From positions 1 through 30,574 of the forward strand of contig JALRGP010000002.1 in the NCBI GenBank assembly GCA_023259685.1: a DNA stretch of 30,574 bases, in the 5' to 3' direction. Shown here one piece after another: positions 8,964 through 16,501 of this stretch. How positions within the stretch are numbered: position 1 is the first letter of the stretch; every line of letters begins with the position of its first letter. The DNA is from Alphaproteobacteria bacterium (GTDB lineage: Bacteria > Pseudomonadota > Alphaproteobacteria > JALRGP01). Both the position numbers and the translations under genes were made by a program. Under the pieces are notes generated by a model. The model was given only the letters and a program-made list of their open reading frames with translations, was not told the DNA's origin and ran no database searches.

Positions 8964-11480
8964 TTAATCCTTTAATGCTTTAAGGTGGGATTTCAATGAA
9001 TCCATCAGGGCATTAAAACCAGTAGAATCTCCCCCTCCCCCTTGGGCAAGATCAAATCGCCCTCCGGCACCTTTTCCACCAATCATGTGAATATGGCTTT
9101 TTAAAAATGCAGCACTATCGACATTTTCCCCATGAGATCCTATTACAACAGAGATTTTATCATGATCAATGTGATAGACTACCAGCACGCAGTGACCTTG
9201 GTCTTTTTTAATGATGTCCGCTTGGGATTTGAGGTTAACCCCCTCCCCTACCCTTTGGATAACCAATTTAACATCACCCACCATCTCAACCATCGCGGGT
9301 ACCACTGTATCAACGGTGGAAGTGATGGGCTTTTTATAATTTTTTAAGGATACAACGGTCTCATTTAATTTTTGAATTGTATGATCCAAATGATGAATGA
9401 GCGCGGAGCCACATAATGCCTCAATACGACGGACGCCTGATGATGATGAGGTTTCCGATAGGACGCGAAAAGAACCAATTTGACCGGTAGATGTCACATG
9501 GGTTCCCCCACATAATTCCTTTGACGCATGGTCAAAGGCCACCATACGCACAACTTCCCCATATTTTTCACCAAATAATGCTGTGACTCCTTGATCCATA
9601 GCATCTTTTAAGGGAATTTCTTGGATGGTAGATGGAATATCATCCATAATGCGTTCATTCACAATGGATTCAACCTGTGAAATTTGATCCTGTGTCATGG
9701 ATTTAAAATGGGAAAAATCAAATCGCAAACGATCAAAGGATACTAAAGATCCCCTTTGGGACACATGCTCACCCAGGACCTCTTTTAAAGCTTGGTGTAA
9801 TAAATGGGTGGCACTATGGTGAATGGCCGTTTGATGGCGCTTAAGGCGGTCTACGGTCATGTCAATAGAATCACCAACTTTTATTGCATCAGCCGCCTGA
9901 ATATAATGCCCATGGACATCGCACTTTTTATGAGTTTCAAGAATTTGCCCCTTAGAAAAAGAACCCACGTCTCCATGTTGGCCACCACTGGTGCCATAAA
10001 ATGGTGTGCGATCTGTGATCATCCACCCCATATCCCCAGAGCACAAAAATGCCACCTCTTCAAAATCCTTATTTAATAAACACAGAACTCTGGCCGTTGT
10101 ATGCAATGTGTGATAACCTACAAACCCTGTGGTGCCAAAGCGATCTTTTAATGAAAACCATACATCATCAATCCCATCTTTGGACGCCCCTTTCCAATGT
10201 TTTTGTGATAATTCCTTTTGGTTTTGCATGGCTTCCTCAAAGGTCGTCATATCAACGGTTTTTCCCATTCCCTTCATAACGTCTTGGGTTAAATCAATGG
10301 GAAATCCATAAGTGTCATATAATTTAAAAGCCACATCACCTGGCAACACGTCCATATGATCATAGGTTTTCAGTAAATCCATTCCGTGGTACAGAGTTGT
10401 ATTAAATTTTTCCTCTTCTAATTCCAATGTTTGTTCAATCATGGATTTTGCCCGTTTCAATTCCGGATAAGCATCCCCCATAACGTGTAATAATGTTTGA
10501 AATAAATTGGCCAAAATAGGATTTGTCTGCCCCAATAAATACCGATGACGCATGGCACGGCGCATAATCCGGCGTAGTACATAGCCTCTGCCCTCGTTGG
10601 ATGGCATGACACCATCTGCCATCAAAAAACACATGGATCTGATGTGATCAGCAAGAACTCGGTGAGAATGAATTTTTGATGGATTTTTTGTCAGATCCAT
10701 GGACGATTCAATCAATGTTTGCAAAATATCCATCTCAAAGTTGCTGAGCTTTCCTTGTAAAACCGAAGATATTCTCTCCAACCCCATGCCAGTATCAATA
10801 CAAGGTTTGGCCAATGGGATACGAGACCCGTCGGCCAATTGTTCGTATTGCATAAAGACCAAATTCCAAATTTCCACGTACCGGTCCCCATCGCCACTTG
10901 GTGAACCGGGAGGGCCACCGTCCACCTGATCACCATAATCATAAAAAATCTCACTGCATGGACCGCACGGGCCCGTGTCCCCCATGGACCAAAAATTATC
11001 TGATGAGGCAATACGAACAATCCGATCAGAAGGAAGGTTAGCTATTTTTGTCCATAAATCAAAGGCTTCTTGGTCGTTGTGATAAACCGTCACCCATAAA
11101 CGATCTTTAGACAACCCCAACACACGGTAAACATAATCAAATCCGTAATAAATAGCTTGTTCTTTAAAATAATCACCAAAGGAAAAATTGCCCAACATCT
11201 CAAAAAATGTATGGTGACGACCGGTGTAGCCGACGTTATCTAAATCATTATGCTTCCCCCCGGCGCGCACACATTTTTGAACCGACGTCGCCTTTGTGTA
11301 GGGAACCTTTTCCTTGTCCGTGAAGACATTTTTAAATTGTACCATCCCGGAATTGGTAAACATCAAGGAAGGATCATTTTGAGGAACCAATGGAGACGAT
11401 GGCACAACCGTATGATCATGCTTTTTAAAATAATCCAAAAAAGACGTTCTAATGGTTGACAATGATAACATATAGCGCAT
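8964..11480 (-). CDS. alaS: Alanine-tRNA ligase
   Basis: Charges tRNA-Ala and edits mischarged Ser and Gly. It has 838 residues from ATG 11480; a second ATG at 11471 would give a start closer to the Escherichia coli protein, and the upstream TTG at 11492 is unlikely. The class II catalytic core includes FTNSGMVQFKNVF, RHHTFFEMLGNFSFGDYFK and GMGLERI. The editing domain carries the zinc-type HHSATHLLH motif (about 554-562) and CGGTH (about 657-661), with conserved GGQHGD upstream. The C-Ala domain ends with the expected GGKGAGGRFDLAQGGG segment. All key residues are present. ftsK follows by 7 bp, so the two are probably cotranscribed. Confidence 0.96.
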   Translation of the reverse strand: MRYMLSLSTIRTSFLDYFKKHDHTVVPSSPLVPQNDPSLMFTNSGMVQFKNVFTDKEKVPYTKATSVQKCVRAGGKHNDLDNVGYTGRHHTFFEMLGNFSFGDYFKEQAIYYGFDYVYRVLGLSKDRLWVTVYHNDQEAFDLWTKIANLPSDRIVRIASSDNFWSMGDTGPCGPCSEIFYDYGDQVDGGPPGSPSGDGDRYVEIWNLVFMQYEQLADGSRIPLAKPCIDTGMGLERISSVLQGKLSNFEMDILQTLIESSMDLTKNPSKIHSHRVLADHIRSMCFLMADGVMPSNEGRGYVLRRIMRRAMRHRYLLGQTNPILANLFQTLLHVMGDAYPELKRAKSMIEQTLELEEEKFNTTLYHGMDLLKTYDHMDVLPGDVAFKLYDTYGFPIDLTQDVMKGMGKTVDMTTFEEAMQNQKELSQKHWKGASKDGIDDVWFSLKDRFGTTGFVGYHTLHTTARVLCLLNKDFEEVAFLCSGDMGWMITDRTPFYGTSGGQHGDVGSFSKGQILETHKKCDVHGHYIQAADAIKVGDSIDMTVDRLKRHQTAIHHSATHLLHQALKEVLGEHVSQRGSLVSFDRLRFDFSHFKSMTQDQISQVESIVNERIMDDIPSTIQEIPLKDAMDQGVTALFGEKYGEVVRMVAFDHASKELCGGTHVTSTGQIGSFRVLSETSSSSGVRRIEALCGSALIHHLDHTIQKLNETVVSLKNYKKPITSTVDTVVPAMVEMVGDVKLVIQRVGEGVNLKSQADIIKKDQGHCVLVVYHIDHDKISVVIGSHGENVDSAAFLKSHIHMIGGKGAGGRFDLAQGGGGDSTGFNALMDSLKSHLKALKD

Positions 11481-11529
11481 AACACCTAACAATCATTCAT
11501 ATTATATAATAAAGTCATTCTTGAGAGCA

Positions 11530-11563
11530 AAAAAACCCAGCGTTTTTTTTGGGAAATCGCTGG
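11530..11563 (-). terminator. Rho-independent terminator after the F-box-like gene
   Basis: On the minus strand, CCAGCG (11558-11563) pairs with CGCTGG (11537-11542), and the second arm is followed at once by GTTTTTTT. It lies just downstream of the stop at 11574, so it should end that gene's transcript before alaS. Confidence 0.7.
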
Positions 11564-11573
11564 AAGAGGTGGT

Positions 11574-12425
11574 TTATTGATCGTCTTTTTCTTCTTTAGT
11601 TTGTGAGGATGGATGTTGTCCAATAATGCCCTTAATATTTTCAACATCAAACTTCATTTTTTCTAAATCAATTTTTAAAGATTGATTTTTTTTCAATTCA
11701 AATGATTTAAATCCAAATTTATCTAGATCAAATTGAAATATGAGCTTTTCATTTGATTTAATTTGATATAGTTTTTTACACTGAATTTTTTTATTTTTAC
11801 GAACTATTGACATTAAAAAATCCTGATCATCAATAATTGCCCGTAATAATTGAGGCATTTTTACCATACAAGGAAATTCAACACCATTAAATATGCATGG
11901 AGGAACCATCATGTCATCCATAAATGTTTCGATTGTCGATTTCTGACGGATACGATTAAATATATCTTCACCGAATACATGACGAAAAGCATAAGGATAA
12001 TATAATCGACTCATTGCGGGATCTGTCAATGCTTCAGATAAAGGTATGACTAAGTTGGACTTATAAACACCCTCTATTAGCTTTTTATCTTTGTGTAAAA
12101 AAGATTCTACAATAACTAGAAAATTTGCATCATTATTTTGTGTTCCGACTTTATAGTTATCCATTATTTTCTTTGCATTGTTATTATAATATTGATGGAG
12201 TAATAGAGTAGACTTATAAAATAATTTAGATACCTGCATCACCTTTGTTTGTTCTTTGTCTAATAGATAACTTTGAATAATACCGACAATTTCACCCGGA
12301 AAGCCTGGTTTAGCCTTATCCAACTGATTCGACGACTCCATGCCACTCACATTTGTCATGGCAACACATCCAAGTGCACTAAGCACCAAGGATAAATTTA
12401 TTTTTTTTTCATATATAATCTCCAT
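11574..12425 (-). CDS. Secreted protein with F-box-like motif, candidate effector; poly-A tract at start
   Basis: The frame encodes 283 residues: a hydrophobic signal peptide (INLSLVLSALGCVAMTNVSG), then FPGEIVGIIQSYLLDKEQ followed by TKVMQVSKLFYKS, which matches the pattern of an F-box (Pro-x-Glu-Ile, Ser-Tyr-Leu, Val-Ser-Lys-x-Phe-Tyr). The rest is unrecognised and charged, with a Lys-rich C-terminus. F-box-like proteins are typical eukaryote-directed effectors of intracellular bacteria; a ubiquitin-ligase role here is inference. The ATG at 12425 has no ribosome site. A GGAG (12420-12423) stands 7 nt before another ATG (12410-12412) followed by nine A, which is one base out of frame with the signal peptide; ten A would give MKKKINLSLVLSALGC. 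See findings. Confidence 0.65.
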   Translation of the reverse strand: MEIIYEKKINLSLVLSALGCVAMTNVSGMESSNQLDKAKPGFPGEIVGIIQSYLLDKEQTKVMQVSKLFYKSTLLLHQYYNNNAKKIMDNYKVGTQNNDANFLVIVESFLHKDKKLIEGVYKSNLVIPLSEALTDPAMSRLYYPYAFRHVFGEDIFNRIRQKSTIETFMDDMMVPPCIFNGVEFPCMVKMPQLLRAIIDDQDFLMSIVRKNKKIQCKKLYQIKSNEKLIFQFDLDKFGFKSFELKKNQSLKIDLEKMKFDVENIKGIIGQHPSSQTKEEKDDQ

Positions 12426-12484
12426 TAATGGTTTTTAAAAAAAGGTTGATCATAAAAAAATCCCTAATATTTTTTACGATTCCT

Positions 12485-12514
12485 ATCATAATTTTACTAT
12501 AATGAAAAATACAA
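12485..12514 (-). promoter_or_regulatory. Candidate sigma70 promoter for the F-box-like gene
   Basis: On the minus strand, TTGTAT (12509-12514) and TATGAT (12485-12490) are separated by 18 bp, about 60 bp before the coding start. In such AT-rich DNA a chance match is quite possible. Confidence 0.3.
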
Positions 12515-12646
12515 CGCATTGCAAACAACTTGCGCATTCAATTCTATCTCAATTAGACACAACACTAAAATCCTTTCAAAATCTTCAGTTACTAAAGTTT
12601 TAAATTTGGCTACAATGTATTAAGCAACGATGCAAGTTTTTATATA

Positions 12647-13183
12647 ATGCTTGGTATTTCACAAAGTTTCCCCAATTTTTCACTCAAAGCAGTAACGTCC
12701 TCAAATTTGAAAGATGGATTTTCAGTCATTTCAAATGAAACCTACAAGAATAAATGGATGGTTCTGTTTTTTTGGCCCAAGGATTTTACATTTGTTTGTC
12801 CAACAGAGATTATTGAGTTTAAAAAACTTTATCCTGAATTTAAACATCGTCATGCAGACGTATTGGGCGTCAGCGTTGATAGCGAATTTGTTCATTTAGC
12901 ATGGAGAGAGCACCATAAAGGTTTAAACGACCTACCATTTCCCATGTTATCGGATATTAATCGCGAACTATCGTCTGCTTTGGGGATTTTACATCCAACA
13001 GAAGGGGTTTCGCAACGCGCAACATATATTGTTGACCCAGAAGGTATGATTCGATTTGTGATGGTCACAGATCTTAATGTGGGTCGTTCTGTTAAAGAAG
13101 TACTCAGAGTTTTAGATGCCCTTCAAACAAATGAATTATGTCCATGTGAATGGGAAAAAGGCGATAAAACAATCGAATTGTAA
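12647..13183 (+). CDS. Peroxiredoxin of the AhpC/TSA family
   Basis: A thiol peroxidase of 178 residues that reduces hydrogen and alkyl peroxides. The peroxidatic Cys51 sits in DFTFVCPTEI. The C-terminus carries Cys165 and Cys167 in ELCPCEWEKGDKTI, the tail seen in AhpC proteins, where one Cys acts as resolving residue; a CPC arrangement is typical of forms that work with a dedicated reductase such as AhpD. No reductase gene lies next to it. The thioredoxin-fold segments (WMVLFFWPKDFTF, VLGVSVDSEFVHLAW) are intact. ATG 12647 has no strong ribosome site. The gene is monocistronic, with a hairpin 14 bp after its stop. Confidence 0.9.
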   Translation: MLGISQSFPNFSLKAVTSSNLKDGFSVISNETYKNKWMVLFFWPKDFTFVCPTEIIEFKKLYPEFKHRHADVLGVSVDSEFVHLAWREHHKGLNDLPFPMLSDINRELSSALGILHPTEGVSQRATYIVDPEGMIRFVMVTDLNVGRSVKEVLRVLDALQTNELCPCEWEKGDKTIEL

Positions 13184-13196
13184 AGCACCGATAAAA

Positions 13197-13229
13197 GAGA
13201 GAGAGGTCTTTTTTTTTGACCTATCTCTC
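13197..13229 (+). terminator. Hairpin after the peroxiredoxin gene, probable terminator
   Basis: GAGAGAGAGGTC (13197-13208) pairs with GACCTATCTCTC (13218-13229), 11 of 12 positions, around a loop of nine T. No T-run follows the second arm, so intrinsic termination may be weak. Confidence 0.5.
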
Positions 13230-13312
13230 CTGTTATGCAGTAACCATAAAATAACAAATCAGGATAAATTGACGATGTATTTCTTAATTCCTGCGTATTC
13301 GAATATTTTACC

Positions 13313-13332
13313 CCCCACTTTTAATCATCCCC
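13313..13332 (+). promoter_or_regulatory. Upstream motif copy 2 (candidate activator site, dnaJ)
   Basis: CCCCACTTTTAATCATCCCC matches the copy at 264-283 in 18 of 20 positions. It lies 16 nt before the -35 and 39 nt before the -10 of the candidate dnaJ promoter, the same spacing as at dnaG. C-runs continue on both sides. Confidence 0.55.
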
Positions 13333-13348
13333 CATGTTGATTAAAAAT

Positions 13349-13377
13349 TTGTTGATCTTTCTGATTTAGAATAAAAT
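13349..13377 (+). promoter_or_regulatory. Candidate sigma70 promoter of dnaJ
   Basis: TTGTTG (13349-13354) and TAAAAT (13372-13377) are 17 bp apart, 29 bp before the dnaJ ATG. No convincing sigma32-type promoter was seen; CCCCCAT occurs at 13330-13336 but has no partner at a proper distance. Confidence 0.4.
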
Positions 13378-13406
13378 AAAGGTTAAGTGTTATTAAAAAT
13401 ATCAAG

Positions 13407-14552
13407 ATGTCTTCTGATTATTATGATTTATTAGGAGTATCGCGCACGGCGAGTGATGACGACATCAAAAAAGCTTATAGAAAAGTTGCCATGAAATATC
13501 ATCCTGATAAAAATCCAGGAGATCAAGAGGCAGAAAAAAAATTTAAAGAAATCACGGCTGCGTATGATGTGTTAAAAGATCCACAAAAACGTGCAGCTTA
13601 TGACAGGTACGGCGCCGATGGAATGAACGCCCATGGCGGTGGATTTTCCAGTTCTGGTTTTGATTTCCAAGGTGATTTTGGCCAAACATTTTCTGATATT
13701 ATGGATAATTTATTTGGTGGCGGCGGCGGACAGAGAGAACGAGGATCTCATTTTCAACAAGCCGGATCTGATATTCGCGTAAACCTTGAAATCACATTAG
13801 AAGAAGCTTTTCAAGGAACGGCTTCTTCGGTTCATGTATCAACACCCGTTGCCTGTGATGATTGTAAAGGTGGCGGTGCTAAAGGCGGGGCCCATCCAAC
13901 GACGTGTCAGGTGTGCCATGGACGTGGCAAGGTGCGCATGGAGCAGGGATTTTTTACAATTGAAAGAACTTGTCATGGTTGCTCAGGTGTTGGGCAAATC
14001 ATTTCAAATCCTTGTCGCAGTTGTCATGGCAGTGGACGTGTAAAGAAAAATCGAACATTAGACGTTAAAGTTCCAGCAGGCGTTGATGAAGGAACCAGAA
14101 TACGTCTAAACAAAGAAGGAGAAGCAGGTCTGAGAGGCGGTCCCGCTGGTGATTTATATGTATTTATTTCCGTGCGTCCCCATAAATTATTTAAAAGAAA
14201 AGAACACGATATTTTCTGTAAAATCCCCATTCCATTTGCAAAAGCAGCACTCGGAGGAGACGTTGAAGTTCCAACTATTGATGGATCCGTTGCCGTTTTA
14301 AAAATTATTCCTGGAACTCAAAATGGTCAAATTTTTAAATTAAAAGGAAAAGGAATGAAAATGTTACGTTCTACTTCAAGGGGAGACATGTTGGTGGAAG
14401 TATCGGTTGAGGTGCCTGTGAATTTGACGAAACAACAAAAAGACTTACTCGAAGAGTTTGTTAAAATCAGTGATTCTAAAAATCATCACCCCGAATCAAC
14501 AGGCTTTTTGAAAAAATTCAAAGATCTCTTCGATTCTAAGAAAAATTCTTAA
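13407..14552 (+). CDS. dnaJ: Chaperone DnaJ (type I Hsp40)
   Basis: A cochaperone that delivers substrates to DnaK and stimulates its ATPase. It has 381 residues and the full type I architecture: J domain (about 1-70) with HPD at 32-34, a Gly/Phe-rich linker (about 73-115), and a zinc region with four CxxCxGxG-like repeats (CDDCKGGG, CQVCHGRG, CHGCSGVG, CRSCHGSG). The two C-terminal beta domains follow, including VKVPAGVDEGTRIRL. dnaK and grpE are not in this window. A short gap separates it from the downstream murE-like gene, so the two may share a transcript. The upstream motif at 13313 is shared with dnaG. Confidence 0.97.
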   Translation: MSSDYYDLLGVSRTASDDDIKKAYRKVAMKYHPDKNPGDQEAEKKFKEITAAYDVLKDPQKRAAYDRYGADGMNAHGGGFSSSGFDFQGDFGQTFSDIMDNLFGGGGGQRERGSHFQQAGSDIRVNLEITLEEAFQGTASSVHVSTPVACDDCKGGGAKGGAHPTTCQVCHGRGKVRMEQGFFTIERTCHGCSGVGQIISNPCRSCHGSGRVKKNRTLDVKVPAGVDEGTRIRLNKEGEAGLRGGPAGDLYVFISVRPHKLFKRKEHDIFCKIPIPFAKAALGGDVEVPTIDGSVAVLKIIPGTQNGQIFKLKGKGMKMLRSTSRGDMLVEVSVEVPVNLTKQQKDLLEEFVKISDSKNHHPESTGFLKKFKDLFDSKKNS

Positions 14553-14594
14553 ATCATGGTAGGATAAGTTGAGAAAAGTTCATTAAATGTTGTC

Positions 14595-15776
14595 ATGGAA
14601 CAAGCTGCAATAACAGGGACAAATGGGAAATCTTCAACGGTTCATATGGTTAAAGAACTATGGAAATTTCTTCATTGTCCCCATGTATCAATGGGAACCC
14701 TTGGTATTTTTTTTAATGATAAAAAAATAAATTTAGACGGCCCCTCTTTAACAACCTATGAAGAAAAACGATTCTTGAAAGTACTGGATTTCATGTCCCA
14801 AGAACGTATTCAACATCTTGTTTTTGAAGCGTCTAGTCATGGCCTACATCAAGATAGAATCGCAAAATCATCACTCACAACGGCCGCATTTACAAATTTA
14901 ACCCATGACCATTTGGATTATCACAAAACATTTGATGAATACAAAAAGGCAAAACTGAGATTGTTTGATCATTATTTAAATTCTGGGCAGACCGCAATTT
15001 TAAACCATGACGATGAAAGCTTTATTGATTTTTTTAACGTTTGCAAAGATAAAAAACATCACATTTTAACAACCTCTTCACGTGAATTGAATGCAGATAT
15101 CCAAGCTCATCATATTGTTTTTGAACCTGGTCAAACAAGTTTTGATTTACTTGTGAACAATCATTTTTTAGGTCGTGTTCATTTACCTTATCTTGGACGT
15201 TTTCAAGTGGATAATTTTTTAATCGCTTTAGGTATTGTTTTTAAGCATGATCTTCTAAAAATTAAAGATATTTTACCGTTTGTCCCTATGATGAAACCTA
15301 TCAAAGGACGTATGGAATGTTTTTCCAATCAACAAAAAATGGTGGTTGTGGATTATGCACATACACCCGATGCATTAGAAAAATCATTACTATCTGTAAA
15401 AGAATATAATCCCAAAAAATTATGGGTTATTTTTGGGTGTGGTGGTGACCGTGATCCTCATAAACGCCCTATGATGGGGAGCATCGCCCATCGTTTATCT
15501 GATTATGTTATTGTTACCGATGATAATCCTCGTTTCGAAGATCAATCTTCTATTCGTCAACAAATTCTACAGGGTGCCCCCAACGGTATCGATATTGCAA
15601 ATCGATATGAAGCAATTTTATATGCCTTATCTTATATGCAGCCCCATGATATTGTTTTGATTGCTGGTAAAGGCCACGAAGAAGGTCAAATTGTCAAAAA
15701 CAAAATTTTACCATTTTCTGATCAAGAGGTCGTCCGTGAAATTTTAAACAACCAATCTTTGTGTCGATTGGCATAG
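14595..15776 (+). CDS. murE: UDP-MurNAc-tripeptide synthetase MurE lacking the N-terminal domain
   Basis: Adds meso-diaminopimelate to UDP-MurNAc-L-Ala-D-Glu. The ATP-binding and C-terminal ligase domains are complete: ITGTNGKSST (6-15), TAAFTNLTHDHLDYH (96-110), the EYKKAKLRLF segment that should carry the carbamoylated Lys, KGRMECF, VVDYAHTPDALEKSL, FGCGGDRDPHKRP and DNPR (310-313), the signature of DAP-specific enzymes. At 393 residues it lacks the usual first domain of about 90-100 residues, which binds the UDP part. The frame upstream is open only to a TAA at 14565-14567, without another start, and dnaJ ends at 14552, so that domain is not encoded here. It may be a truncated but active form, or have a second copy elsewhere. 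Confidence 0.85.
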   Translation: MEQAAITGTNGKSSTVHMVKELWKFLHCPHVSMGTLGIFFNDKKINLDGPSLTTYEEKRFLKVLDFMSQERIQHLVFEASSHGLHQDRIAKSSLTTAAFTNLTHDHLDYHKTFDEYKKAKLRLFDHYLNSGQTAILNHDDESFIDFFNVCKDKKHHILTTSSRELNADIQAHHIVFEPGQTSFDLLVNNHFLGRVHLPYLGRFQVDNFLIALGIVFKHDLLKIKDILPFVPMMKPIKGRMECFSNQQKMVVVDYAHTPDALEKSLLSVKEYNPKKLWVIFGCGGDRDPHKRPMMGSIAHRLSDYVIVTDDNPRFEDQSSIRQQILQGAPNGIDIANRYEAILYALSYMQPHDIVLIAGKGHEEGQIVKNKILPFSDQEVVREILNNQSLCRLA

Positions 15777-15801
15777 CTTATTGACATTTTAAATATTAAC
15801 C

Positions 15802-16497
15802 ATGAATATTACCGTTGTGACGTTATTTCCTGAATTATTTCCAGGCCCCTTAGACGTCTCCATTACAAAACGCGCTTTGGATCAAAAACTCTTGACGATT
15901 CAAACGGTTAATATTCGTGATTTTGCAAAAGACAAACATAAAAGTGTTGATGATACACCTTATGGTGGCGGGGTTGGTATGGTTTTAAAGCCTGACATTG
16001 TGTATGATGCAATGGAATATGCAAGGAAACATCATATTCATACACCTGCAATTGTTTTTTTATCTCCAAGAGGTCAGCCTTTGAAACAATCGCATTTTCA
16101 AAATTTATCAATGCAACAAGACTTAATCATATTATGTGGACGCTATGAAGGTATCGACCAACGCGTTATTGATTATTATATGGACAACCATGGCATGATT
16201 GAAATCAGCTTAGGTGATTACATCATAACTGGCGGTGAACTTGGGGCATATATTATCATTGATGGATGTACACGTCTGATCCCAGGAGTTTTAGAAAAAA
16301 CAGAAGCCACATCAATTGAAAGTTTTTCTGATGGGCTCTTAGAATTTTCTCACTATACAAAACCTAGGGTATGGATGGACCAAGCTGTTCCTGATATTTT
16401 AACATCAGGTCACCACGGCCAAATTCAATCGTGGCGTGATAGTAACTCTTACGAAATGACGGCAAAAAGGCGTCCCGATTTATTAAAAAATAAATGA
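15802..16497 (+). CDS. trmD: tRNA (guanine37-N1)-methyltransferase TrmD
   Basis: Methylates G37 in tRNAs to prevent frameshifting; a SPOUT-fold enzyme that uses S-adenosylmethionine. The 231 residues are a normal length. Typical segments are VVTLFPELFPGPLDVSITKRA at the start, VDDTPYGGGVGMVLKP, LSPRGQPLKQ, LCGRYEGIDQRV and the knot region ISLGDYIITGGELGA, with the catalytic Asp in the loop after it. In many bacteria trmD sits between rimM and rplS; here it follows murE by 25 bp and converges on addB with only 4 bp between their stops. Confidence 0.96.
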   Translation: MNITVVTLFPELFPGPLDVSITKRALDQKLLTIQTVNIRDFAKDKHKSVDDTPYGGGVGMVLKPDIVYDAMEYARKHHIHTPAIVFLSPRGQPLKQSHFQNLSMQQDLIILCGRYEGIDQRVIDYYMDNHGMIEISLGDYIITGGELGAYIIIDGCTRLIPGVLEKTEATSIESFSDGLLEFSHYTKPRVWMDQAVPDILTSGHHGQIQSWRDSNSYEMTAKRRPDLLKNK

Positions 16498-16501
16498 CAC
16501 G

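Noticed and set aside
10712..11020. Minus-strand 102-codon open frame within alaS
   Set aside because: It lies in another frame of the intact, motif-complete alaS gene.
12502..12603. Small 33-codon open frame between the F-box-like gene and the peroxiredoxin gene
   Set aside because: It has no ribosome site or recognised sequence, and overlaps the candidate promoter of the minus-strand gene; such short frames are common by chance.
13330..13336. Sigma32-type heat-shock promoter for dnaJ using CCCCCAT as -10
   Set aside because: No CTTGAA-like -35 lies at a suitable distance, and the C-run is explained by the motif shared with dnaG and the RMD1-family gene.
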